Below are positions 34,512-44,192 of a stretch of 64,000 nucleotides of DNA, piece after piece (within the stretch, counting starts at the first letter, position 1; every line of letters begins with the position of its first letter). Location of the stretch: NCBI GenBank assembly GCA_023614405.1, contig CM042685.1, positions 188,328,257 through 188,392,256 on the forward strand. Direction: 5' to 3'. A model generated the notes under the pieces. The model did no database searches, was not told the DNA's origin, and saw only the letters and a program-made list of their open reading frames with translations. A program made the translations under genes and the position numbers. This DNA comes from Avena insularis. Lineage: Eukaryota; Streptophyta; Magnoliopsida; Poales; Poaceae.

Positions 34512-37297
34512 ATAATTATATACCATTAATATTGGCATTTCATATTTTTTCATATTGACAACACTAATAGTGGCGGGGATACCTTCAAAGCATTGGACCA
34601 AAAAGGTCTAGCATATTTTTAGCTCCTTCATATAGAGACACGACCTGAAAAGCTTCTCAGGCTAATAGTGCCCAAATAAGAAAGAATGATAGCATAATGA
34701 ATTACCTGGATAGTGTAAGCAACTGAAGGATGGTACCTCTACTAAATAAGTTGTGAATCAAATGGTATTGGTTTAAACTATAGAGTAATTTTATATGTCT
34801 CTAGTGCACATAGAAGAGTGGTATATTCTGACTAACTTGCAAACATTCATTACCAGCTAAGATGGAAGGTCCACCGACAGTGAGAACTAAAGATGGTATC
34901 AAAGATTGTACCGTAGCAACATAACGTACAAAAGGCACATCTAAGCAAGTAGTACATATACCTAAGTTGTAAAATCAGGCAGCGACTTTTGCTAACCTTA
35001 GAAATATTATTACATTTTAGATTAAGACCATGCAAGATATTATAATGCAATCACATGTACTTAATATCGAATAAAAATGTATCTAGAATTTTAAAACCCC
35101 ATAGATATACTACAAAACATAATAGAAATTGAAACACTTCTGGCGACGTAACTTATTGAGACTTATCCAAGCAAATGCACACAGTAATAGATTGTGTATT
35201 GATATGTTTGTAGGAAAATGGCAGCAAAAACACTAATTCAATACATATTGTTGCATATGCATTAGCAACTCGATAAATTATTATCATGATGTATATGCAG
35301 AGCTGGCTCAGAATTAACATCACACTCCAGATACATATAACAAGTACCAAGCAATAAATTTTAAAATTGTAGAAAATAAAACCGAAGCCATACATGATTT
35401 TAGTTATCTAGCTAAATTAGCAATCGCTGATAAAAGAAAATAAATATCTCAAATGAATAAAAATATACATAATCATGTACGGGTACCTCGCTATTCAGCA
35501 TCTACTTCACATCTATATCAGAACCCATGATGCCATACATAATAAGAATAAAGTAAATGGCCATAAATTTTTTGACAGTAGTTCCCAATGTGTATCAAGA
35601 TTTTAGGCAAGAAGTGTCATCCAATTCATGAAACAATTCATTTATCTAAGTTCCTTACCATGTAGATAGTTAAAAAACAGAAGAACTCTCTCACTAAAAA
35701 GCAGACACAATCTCAGATTTACATGGAAACAATGATTTAGTATAAAATTTCCATGCTTTGTACGTAATTCAAAAATGTTTGTACTCCTAAGTGGGTAATC
35801 ATAAGAACTATTGCTCATGAATAGGGAGAAATCAAATCAAAATAAGGGGGTTGGTGTCATGATTGTTTTGTTTTTATCAAGATCATTTACAACACCACAA
35901 TAGCTAAACAAAAATCTGTAGTTTGGAAGGAATCTATACAATAGTCAAGATATAATACCAATCTCTCTGAAAATCTCTCAGAAATTCTAAGTCATTGTTG
36001 CCAGAGGAGTTGGAAGATACCGACACAAAAGCATTGTGTCATTTTTAAGTTACGCATTCTTAGCCGAAATATAGAAAGACATAATCAGAAAAAAATATGT
36101 GAGTTTCAAATTAAGTGTTTATGTGCGCGCACACAGACACCTTGCTTAGGAAGAGGAGGCATTGGAGTGAATCACAGGGTCAATATCCATTAGTTCCTTT
36201 TCTATAGAACAGTAAGCCAAACAGATAGACTATAGACTTAGACCACCACCAAAGGCCATAGAAAATAAACAATACTTGACAATACAACTTTGATACACAC
36301 ATTATTTAAGTTCAATGTATGAAAAAAGTAGAAAAATAGGAAAACTGTAGGAAATGCACATTAAACTTCCCTTCAAAAATTGGATGACCTTTTTTGTGTA
36401 GAATTTTCATACTCCAACTGATCAATATAACAAAGTTTTCTCCATCAAAGACCAGTGCACTAAATATGATGCTACTGCCTAGATTAATTTCAGGACTAAC
36501 ATTTTCCTAGATTTGTGCATGCTACTTTGATAATTGACATGTCACTAATCACAAAATAAGACACCATCATAAACTTTTGAGTGAAGGGTTTCTAAATTCT
36601 CCCACCTGCTTTCAGCAAAAGGTTCCATCATGGCAGGAAAGACTACAACCAAGTGCCAACAATATCTCATGCCCTTGCTACATTAAATCTTTGGTCAAAT
36701 GTTTGAAGTAACAATTTCTTTTGCACTTGTACTAAAAAATCACAATGATAGCTTGAGGCAACTAGTTCCATCTTTCTATTTCCAATTTGAACATATTCAC
36801 AATATCTTGCCAACTTGCAACAATAACAATTTTCTATATCTGTCTCATTTCTTATCCCCATTAAAATAAAGATAGCCAAAAAAGGATAGCACTATACATT
36901 AACGCCGATGTGGTTAATAGGGATAAGAAAAATGGCAGACAAAAAGATGTAATAAATACATTTGATTGTAAATTTTAGTATTATTCGTGTGATTGCCACC
37001 AAGATCATTGTCTGGCATACATGATGATTTTTATAGTGCCCTTTATAAACGTATCTTGTATAAACGTGAGGGGACAAATACTCAAAAAAAGGAATCCCTC
37101 ACTAATTTTCAATATTACATTGTGGCTAATTTGGTATCCTAAGGATAATGGTAAATAATAAAGAGTATCCATGGTCTTCACGGGAAATATTACCATAAAA
37201 AGGGCAGAGATGAGCATGTACACAAAATGGGAGGACCCAAGCACGTTAGTTGTCAGGGCGGTGTATCTCACACATCAAGATGCAGTTGATGTGGACC
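34512..37297. other. AT-rich DNA without a supported gene
   Basis: Frames are short on both strands. Exon-like bits on the minus strand (for example around 36590-36880) could belong to the gene-like unit at 37298-38310, but no splice-consistent model could be built. No repeat family was recognised. Confidence 0.4.
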
Positions 37298-37537
37298 TTA
37301 AACCCGAGAAGTGAAGGATGAATATCTTTTCGTTGTATGCTTTATGCTATGTACCCTTTCCACCAAGGCCACCATATGCAGATTCATAGACGTCATACTG
37401 CAAAGGAGGATTTCTTGTGCTCTTGAGCATTTCACTTGCGGGGCATAAGCATCCTGGTTGTCAAATATTACCGTCTCTTTGTTGGCTGAAGTAGGTGCTT
37501 CCAAAGCATGGGTTGCTGAAGTGACTCCTGATTCCAT
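37298..37537 (-). pseudogene. Unrecognised exon-like ORF
   Basis: A 79-codon minus frame starts MESGVTSATHALEAPTSANK. Its balanced composition looks more protein-like than the surrounding AT-rich frames. No motif, signal peptide or membrane segment is evident. It lies about 750 bp downstream, in minus orientation, of a promoter-like region, so it may be an exon of a captured or decayed gene. No function is assigned. Confidence 0.3.
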
Positions 37538-38066
37538 CTATGCTCTACACATCACGATTACTATATCAAATATCTAAATCCAATATATCATAAGATGGTA
37601 CACATAATAAGCCCCATCCATAAATAGCTAAATAAAGTTGGATTACATATTGGCCGCAACAAAGACACACAATTTTCGCCAAGACAAGGAATGTTCTGCT
37701 TTAATGTTCTCGAGGTTGCTAAGCTAGTGATTCCAAAAGGCATGATGATATTGTAAATACAAATTTTGGAGTCAACTCTTGATTTCCCCCACTCCCTAGA
37801 AAAAACAAGCAGTCCTATAGTCGTTCAAAAGTTTGACTCCAATCCTACCGAACAAAAGCTAACTAAGACAATTTTTTTAATATCCAATCAGAAATTCAGA
37901 AAACAGCAGGGGCACAACCCAAATCCATCCGAGAAAGATTAGACAAGGAAACAGATCGGTGTAAGCTAATATGAAATGGATTGTGAGAGTCCAATACCAT
38001 GGACATACCATGCTATGATCGACGGACAAATTTTTGTCCGCCGCCACCCTCTATCGTAGGTGTTCG

Positions 38067-38252
38067 CTAGATACAGTCACATGTCCTCCTCCTCGGCTCG
38101 GAGTCTGCGAGCGTCCATGTGAGAAAGAAGAACACCTTGGTGACTAGTGAGGACCCTGAGGGACGACCTAGTGCCATAATCGGGCAAGGCATACCATGGC
38201 GCTGGTCGCCGTGGTGACCCGGCCTTGCCACGAAAGGCCATGGGCAGCTCAT
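38067..38252 (-). pseudogene. Possible first exon of a decayed minus-strand gene
   Basis: A GC-rich frame of 61 codons starts MSCPWPFVARPG, 46 bases downstream of a TATA-like GTATAAAAT (38298-38306). Local GC content rises sharply between about 38050 and 38480, as at grass gene starts. The peptide is not recognised. It could belong to the same unit as the ORF at 37298-37537 and may be cargo of the Helitron whose 3' end is at 33820. Confidence 0.25.
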
Positions 38253-38297
38253 GTTCCCTTGGGACGAGGGCGGAGGGGAAAAGGGGTGACTAGGAGC

Positions 38298-38306
38298 ATT
38301 TTATAC
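38298..38306 (-). promoter_or_regulatory. TATA-like element upstream of the gene-like unit
   Basis: The minus strand reads GTATAAAAT in GC-rich surroundings; a second candidate, TTTATAAAT, lies at 38410-38418. Either could serve a minus-strand transcript. Confidence 0.3.
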
Positions 38307-38879
38307 TCCTACTCAGAGCAGGGCATGAAGGGGAGAGGGGTCGGCAGATCGGAGAAGAAAAGAGGCGTCGAAGGTTGCCGCCACATCCTAGGGTTGAGAG
38401 GGGGTGACGATTTATAAAAGAATAAGGTGGGTCGAGAAGACATGGAGCGCTGATTATTTTTACCAAATTGTTGTGGTGGGAAGAGAATGAGGGAGGGGGC
38501 CAGTGATAGGCCATGAAAGATAGCTCAAGGTTAAACATGGCAAGTCCAACAAATGGCAATAGATGACCTCTAGTGCTTCTGCGCAAAGATCATGCGGCTA
38601 ATACACGCTCATGCGGGGAGGTTCTCACCAGGCTAGTCTATGACCACACTTAAGCTATTATCTAATTTTACTTAAAATATATATTGTCTAGCATTTTCGT
38701 TGAAGAAAAGTAAAACATGGCTAGTGATGGTGATGGTCTGTGGCGATAAGAATTGTGTACAAGGATAGGTGAAGCCACATCCATGTTAATTACCATGAGG
38801 CCTAGTTACCGAAACTATTGACGAAGAGGTACAAATGCCTTAGCTTTCTTGCACACACGAATACCTTTTTTTCTAGTAT

Positions 38880-39341
38880 TTACTAGAAAATTTGATCCTC
38901 TCTTTTTTTCTTTCTATAGTGGAGATAGTCGCACGTAATGACAGATCACGGCCATATTATTAAAAGCTTGCGGTAAGAAAGGGTTTCGTTCTAGTGCCCG
39001 GAAATAATATTCCAAAGCCTTCGTATGCTCTCCATTGCTTGTGTGTATAAGTCCTATGTTATAGAGTATATAACTTCGATCATAGGGTCGATTTCTAGTC
39101 GCGTAGCTTCATAATAATTTTGCAAAGCTTCCGCATAATTTCCTTCGGATTGAGCCAACATCCGTTACGGTCGTTCATTCTATTCAAAAAATCTCCGTTC
39201 CAAAACCGTACATGAGGTTTTCATCTCATACGGCTCCTCCCTTCTGTACATAGTACTAAGTGAAATAATCTATAGAATCAAAATAGAATTAGTCCCGTCT
39301 CATTATGAATCGAAAGGGGCTGGTATTTTTCCAAGAAATCT
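38880..39341 (-). other. Plastid DNA insertion (NUPT) from the ycf3 region
   Basis: The minus strand carries the 3' part of the chloroplast ycf3 first intron, complete exon 2 and the start of intron 2. The 33-base group II intron domain V hairpin is at 39204-39236 (GAGCCGTATGAG..CTCATGTACGGTT). The exon 2 end is followed by GTGCGACT, the classic group II 5' splice motif. The right edge joins a gypsy chromodomain remnant near 39341; the left edge is uncertain and may extend further left. Plastid origin is recognised from recall of ycf3. Confidence 0.85.
38935..39161 (-). pseudogene. ycf3: ycf3 exon 2 (nuclear copy of a plastid gene)
   Basis: The minus strand encodes [19 protein letters not shown], then, after a frame change, [20 protein letters not shown] and [18 protein letters not shown]. 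These are the tetratricopeptide repeats of Ycf3, a thylakoid factor that assembles photosystem I. In the codons for IDPYD one C is missing (GACCCTATG where GACCCCTATG is expected), which shifts the frame. Exons 1 and 3 are absent. It cannot make Ycf3 and is a nuclear fossil. Confidence 0.88.
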
Positions 39342-39691
39342 CTAGCCACAGGGTTCAGACTTTCTCTCTCGGCAACGCCTTGAGCTGGTGGCACACCTGA
39401 CGGCACGGCAGGGGTGACATTGCCCTCCCCTTGAGACGAAGCTTGTCCCCAAGCTTTTGCAGTCGGGTAGCGGGTGCGCAGTACATCATTATCTTCCCAA
39501 GTAGCCATTGATGATGGAAGTGAAGACCATTTCACCAAGACCTGAACGTGTGCAGCATTTCCTCGTTTGACCAAGCGACGGTACAGGATTTCTTCAGGCT
39601 CGACACAGAGTTTGTCCAATTGTAATGCAGGCGGTAGTGTAAGAAATACTGGTGTGAAGTCAGGCACCTGTACTTTGAGAAAGCTCAACAC
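39342..39691 (-). pseudogene. Gypsy chromodomain remnant
   Basis: The minus frame encodes LPPALQLDKLCVEPEEILYR, VLVKWSSLP and ATWEDNDVLRTRYPTA, the C-terminal chromodomain of a Reina/chromovirus-type integrase. A Ser/Pro-rich tail containing GEGNVTP follows. The protein tail runs directly into plastid sequence at about 39341, so the element was broken there. It is not a duplicate of the 43.3-43.9 kb chromodomain; sequences differ clearly. Confidence 0.7.
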
Positions 39692-39841
39692 CTATCATTC
39701 CTAAAAAAATGCACACTAACCTTCGTAGAATTTGAGTCTTTTTTTAATAGGGAGCAATCCCGAAGGACATATAGTTTCAATGATTTTCATCGGTGGAAGT
39801 AACAATTTATAGATAGGGCCTCAAAAAATGGAAACTTACCA

Positions 39842-40440
39842 CTAAGTCCTTACATTTTGCACAAAGGACCTTAGAAGAAAACTTGGAAAAGCAATCAGGT
39901 CTAGCTCCTCCGCCACGATTCTGCGGCTCAGCGAAGCCAACCTCACGTCACCAGGGATGAATCCACTTGGAACAGGAGCCAACTGCATTGTAGCCAAAGG
40001 GCCTCTGAAATGGCATGGCAACATGGGGTTGAAGAATACCATCATACGCTGGCCAGAACAAGCAACAATAACTATTGTCGAAGATGAGAGTGATCCCTTT
40101 TCAACCTTGAAGGAAGACAGTGTATTCACCTCCATCATGAAAATTCCGAGAGAAGCACCAGTCCTCCCCGCTGCAGGTCCGACCACTAGTAGCTACATGC
40201 ACCAAAGCCCCTTCCTTCCTTGTGGAACATTAACCGACACCGCCGAGTCCATGGAGAAACCTAACTAAGCTTATTGCAAGGACACCATTGCCTCTCCCTC
40301 CGGTCGCATGCAACACCTCGTAGCCACCAACCATAAAGAGCATTGCGCTAGTCACTACACGCAGATCGAAAGCATTGGCGAGGCGCTCCAAGATGTCGAC
40401 AAGAAGCCAACCCTAACACTAGACACCTAAAAACTAAGCG
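39842..40440 (+). pseudogene. Unrecognised protein-like ORF fragments
   Basis: A plus frame at 39957-40268 starts MNPLGTGANCIVAKGPLKWH and is open for 103 codons. A continuation in another frame runs to about 40430. Composition is protein-like, but no family was recognised. A minus frame over the same bases is probably its shadow. It may be a retroelement or captured gene piece. Confidence 0.25.
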
Positions 40441-40724
40441 ACCGCTGTGCAGGGGTCCCTCACCCACCTCAACATTGGCTATCATCTGAGAAGGAGGGGA
40501 GGGGGTGACCAACCCAAATCATGGCGAACAAGAGTAGGTGCCAAAGGGGTGAGAGCGATGGGACTGTAGTCCGTAGAGATTGAGTAAGAGCTAGATGCTA
40601 GGCCCACGGTTGGTCTCGTCTGCGCTCCAGATCACACGACAAAGAACATATCGTCAATTCTAGTTCACTTTTCCATTTATTCAAAATTATAAGAATGATC
40701 TATATCATCCTACCATATATTTTA

Positions 40725-40833
40725 CTCCCTATGTCTCAAAAACGATGTTACATGTATGTCTAAATTCCTATATATCTGTCTAGATATATGCAAATTTAGA
40801 CAAATCTGTGCAATTTTTTTTGGATAAAGAGAG
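40725..40833. mobile_element. Degenerate Stowaway-like MITE
   Basis: The left end CTCCCTATGTCTCAAAA and the right end ..TGGATAAAGAGAG are imperfect inverted counterparts flanked by TA (40723-40724 and 40834-40835). At 109 bp the size fits. The internal part has lost symmetry. Confidence 0.55.
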
Positions 40834-40835
40834 TA

Positions 40836-41740
40836 GAAAACGTGGAGTACAAAGTTACTCACACGTTTCCATAGAGTTTCAAGATTGACTAAATCAACAC
40901 CAACTTTCTATATTGCATTTCCGCAAAGAAAATCTACGTACTATATTTATTGCAACTCTTATAAAGATTCATAGTTTACGGCTTATTCTGGTCTGGCCAT
41001 GGTCGGCGTCTCTATTTTGAGTCTCTCCGCCGCTGTCACCCACAGAAATCATTTCCGTAGACATCGGACGACCGAGAGTGTCTGGAAAAAAGAGTGCACG
41101 ACTCGCCAAACCGGTGGCGGATATCTTATTCTTATCCTTGCATCGAATGAACAATTTCCTCATCAGGTGATAGCACGCAAAACCTGCCGCTAGAGTTTTA
41201 ATGCCTCTACATGATTCCAAGGAAGTTTGTTTGTGAAGTAGCAGGACGTACTAGGAGTAAAGTTGCTAAAAGTTGTCCCAGTCCCATGATAAGGCATCGA
41301 GACGTCACGTCGGTCAGTAGGATAACGATGGCCGAGTCAGCTTGAGTAGTTGAAGTGGCAGCTTCGACTGGCATTTTGTACTCTACCGTAACTGCTGGCA
41401 AGATGCCAAAGCGCACACGGTTGGGGTGTACAAAGAGGATAGATGGATAAATACAACTCGTACAAGAAAAGGAAAGTGGATAAATACATCCAACGCGGTG
41501 CGGTTCCGAGTGTTTGTTTCCAGACGTGTCCTTTGGCTTTTTGCCGCGCCTCTTTCCAGCTATAAGCCCCTTCTCCGGGAAGACACCGACACGAGGATGC
41601 GTAGCTAATCCGCTGAAAATCACGTGGATATTTCTCCTGTATGTCAAACTGGAAAATTCTGAAGTAAAAAAGCTTGAGAAACTAGTAGGAAAAAAATAAC
41701 CACAACATTCACCGTACATTTCGTCTTTTAAGACTCATCA
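40836..41740. other. Intergenic DNA, no supported gene
   Basis: Overlapping frames exist on both strands (for example minus 41207-41719) but none shows a recognisable domain or consistent codon use. Confidence 0.4.
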
Positions 41741-43046
41741 TGCATATTACAAGGGTGCGACCATATATTTTATGGGCAGTACTAGGTGTTTCCGGGGGAT
41801 TTGTGTTTTTATCCCCCGGTTCCCAGGCAACCACATGTTCTCTTTTTGTGTCAAAATCTCGCTTTTGCTATAGAAAGTACCACTTTTGCTATATATTGTT
41901 TCGTTTTGCTGCATGTAGCAAAAAACGGTTCAGTCCAGAAAATAAAAAAACAGACTGGACCTCGCCGGAGATTTCGCCGGAGACCTCGCCGACGACCGTG
42001 TAGCAAAAAGGTTGTGCTAATGTAGCAAACCCGACCTCACCGGAGACTCGCCGGAGGCTTTCGCCGGTAGACCTCACCGGAGACCGAGTAACAAAAACGT
42101 TACGCTACTGTAGCAAAACTGCAAAACGGTGGTAGCAAAAAAAAATTACTAATATAGTAAAAAGAACGACCTCGTCGGAGACATCACTAGTGTCTGCCGT
42201 AGCAAAACCGACTTTGTTGAGAACTTTCGTCGAAAATGTCGTAGCAAATATTTTGTGCTATTATAGCAAAAACATAGAAGACAAATAGCAAAAACTTGCT
42301 ACTATTGTAGCATCACCCTGTAGCAAAATATCAAAACGCGTCAATTGGTCGGTAGCATCGTGACCCTTCATCTGTAGCAATAATGACCACTTCCAGTAGC
42401 ATTGTCGTCCTGCCTGTGTAGCACCATGCCGGAAGAGGAAACTCCAATGCAGAGGGGCGGCCATGGCACGGAGGTGTGGCGGTGGTACCTCCGGCGAGGG
42501 AGGAACAACGAGGATGGCCGGCCATGGCACAGAGGTGTGGAGATGGGACCTCCGACGGCCGAGGGGCGGCGCGGTCGTCCGTGGGAACTCCGGCGCAGAG
42601 GATGGCGCGGTTAGCGGGAGCTCCGGCGGCAAAGGGAGGCGCGGTTGGCGGGAGCTCCGACAGTGGAGGGCGCGCAGTCGCTAGTGGAGAGAGCGACGCC
42701 CGGGAGCGATGGCGGCGCTCTCGACGACGGCGCGCCCGGGATGGAGAAAGCGGGACGACAGGTATGGCGGCGCTTCAGCACGGAGGAGCACGCGGGACTC
42801 CAATGCGGCGACGCTCCAGCACGGAGGCGTGCGGGGCTCCAACGCGGAATTCACTTCGCGTTTGTACGGTTGGATCAGGCTTGTTTCGTGGCTTTTTTTG
42901 GGTCTACCGTGTACATGCATGAGCTACGACCCAGGGGATCCAGAGGGAGTAGTATTATTTTCCATATTTTATCCGGTGAAACACTGGACTTCCTTCGTAA
43001 AGTAGAATGGGTAAAAAAGGGTAGACCGTACGTCTCCAAATGCATT
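41741..43046. mobile_element. Possible non-autonomous Mutator-like element with GTAGCAA repeats
   Basis: The block has three parts: a 9-bp perfect hairpin near the left, a stretch (about 41870-42420) with many TAGCAAAA and CGCCGGAGA words, and a GC-rich part (42420-42900) of imperfect GGCGCGGTTGGCGGGAGCTCC-like repeats. Similar GTAGCA-rich sequence at 53.8-54.2 kb suggests a shared family. An ACCCAGGGGA..ATTTTCCAT string occurs near the right side of both blocks. Termini were not established; the Mutator label is an inference from recalled wheat repeats. Confidence 0.3.
41792..41819. repeat. Perfect 9-bp stem hairpin
   Basis: CCGGGGGAT and ATCCCCCGG flank the 10-base loop TTGTGTTTTT, a stable GC-rich hairpin. 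Confidence 0.9.
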
Positions 43047-43051
43047 GTACT
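43047..43051. repeat. Target-site duplication, left copy (GTACT)
   Basis: GTACT abuts the LTR at 43052 and matches 48494-48498. Confidence 0.93.
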
Positions 43052-43383
43052 TGTTAGGTACCCGATATATCCTCAGACTAGCAACAATAATTCTGTGGCA
43101 TTATTTGGTTACAGCGGAAGAATTGAGGTAGAATTGTTATAGCTAGCCTATTACAAGGAGACGAACTCCTGCCGCCGCCGTTCGCCGATGATCCCTAGGA
43201 TAAATCCATTGTGTCACGGTGGCCTTCTTAAGTAGCTTCAGGTTGCGTGTCCTTCGGTCTCATGTCATCCAGTCCTCATCCTGATATTTTCGGTTGGGCT
43301 GTATGATGCGTTTGGGCTTGCCTCTCTGGAGCTTTAAGCCCAAGTCGTTCTCTAGGTCCTGACGTGTACTAGGGGTGCTGACA
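43052..43383 (-). repeat. 3' LTR of the Reina-type element
   Basis: On the minus strand it starts TGTCAGCACCCC and ends GGTACCTAACA. The pol reading frame continues into it and stops at 43260. Confidence 0.92.
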
Positions 43384-43910
43384 TCCCCTCCTTCTTGAGT
43401 GCTGGCTTGTCCCCAAGCCGGCGCCGTTGGAAACCGTTGTTGTAGTTCTTTCTTGTCTTCCCAAGTGATGTCCATGACAGCAGCATCAGACCACTGCACT
43501 TGGACCTTCTCGCGGCGTCCAGTAGGAGTACGACTCCAACGAGCAGAGATGATCTTGACAGGAAACACAACAGAATCAGGAGGGTTTGGAGGAACTGAAG
43601 AAGCAGTAGTACCTTGGATCAATGCTTTGCGCAGTTGAGACACATGGAAAATAGGATGTATTTTGGAGGACACCGGTAATTCCACTTCGTATGCTACTGG
43701 ATTGATAGATCTGATTATGTTGTAAGGTCCAAAGTAGCGAAATGCCAATTTGTGATTTGCTCGCCTGGCAACCGAAGATTGTACATACGGTTGGAGCTTG
43801 ATGAAGACACTGTCGCCCGGCTCGAAAGTGCGAATAGAGCGCTTCTTGTCAGCTTGGTCTTTCATTATCTGTCTTGCATGGTGTAAATTATGCTGCAGGA
43901 GTTCTTGCAT
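43260..43910 (-). pseudogene. Integrase C-terminus with chromodomain (Reina-type)
   Basis: The 216-codon frame has a GPY/F-type segment (FEPGDSVFIKLQPYVQSS, then FRYFGPYNIIR and HPIFHVSQLRKAL) and a chromodomain (VQVQWSDAAVMDITWED). It ends in RGKPKRIIQPNRKYQDEDW. The last ~40 codons lie inside the 3' LTR. Chromodomains guide integration to marked chromatin. The frame itself is intact but is cut off from the integrase core by stops in 43911-44192. Confidence 0.85.
43384..43393 (-). promoter_or_regulatory. Polypurine tract of the Reina-type element
   Basis: The minus strand reads AAGGAGGGGA directly before the 3' LTR start TGTCAG. Confidence 0.85.
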
Positions 43911-44192
43911 TAGCTGGCGTTCCTCGAGCCATTCTTGAAGCTGAGGTACTTTGCAAGTAGATGTTGCTTCAATACCCTAGTGTTGTGGTTCATGGCCGTA
44001 CAACGCTTTGAACGGCGACATTTTCAGAGCGGAATGTGGACTTGTGTTGTACCAGTATTCTGCGAGAGGAAGAAACTGAGCCCATTTGCTAGGACAGGCA
44101 TGAGTGAAACACCTTAAGTAAATCTCGAGGCATTGATTTACCTGCTCGATCGTCCATCCGTTTCAGTGGTGATACCCGAGCTCATCCGTAAC
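43911..44192 (-). pseudogene. Broken middle of the integrase
   Basis: After the integrase core frame ends at 44193, coding continues in another frame with RDPIFTSKFWKELFASIG. Then come a TGA stop, a decayed HPQTDGQ region and a readable PSKWAQFLPLAEYWYNTSPH segment, with a further stop after GHEPQH. At least one frameshift (near 44250) and two stops interrupt the gene. Confidence 0.8.

Noticed and set aside
38935..39161. ycf3 as a working gene
   Set aside because: Only exon 2 is present, with a one-base deletion and plastid group II intron sequence around it.
41207..41719. 170-codon minus ORF
   Set aside because: No recognisable domain, a competing plus frame, and neutral composition; it is not supported as a gene.
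42402..43142. Plus ORFs of 70-165 codons
   Set aside because: They overlap in three phases over GC-rich direct repeats and run into the gypsy LTR; no domain is seen.
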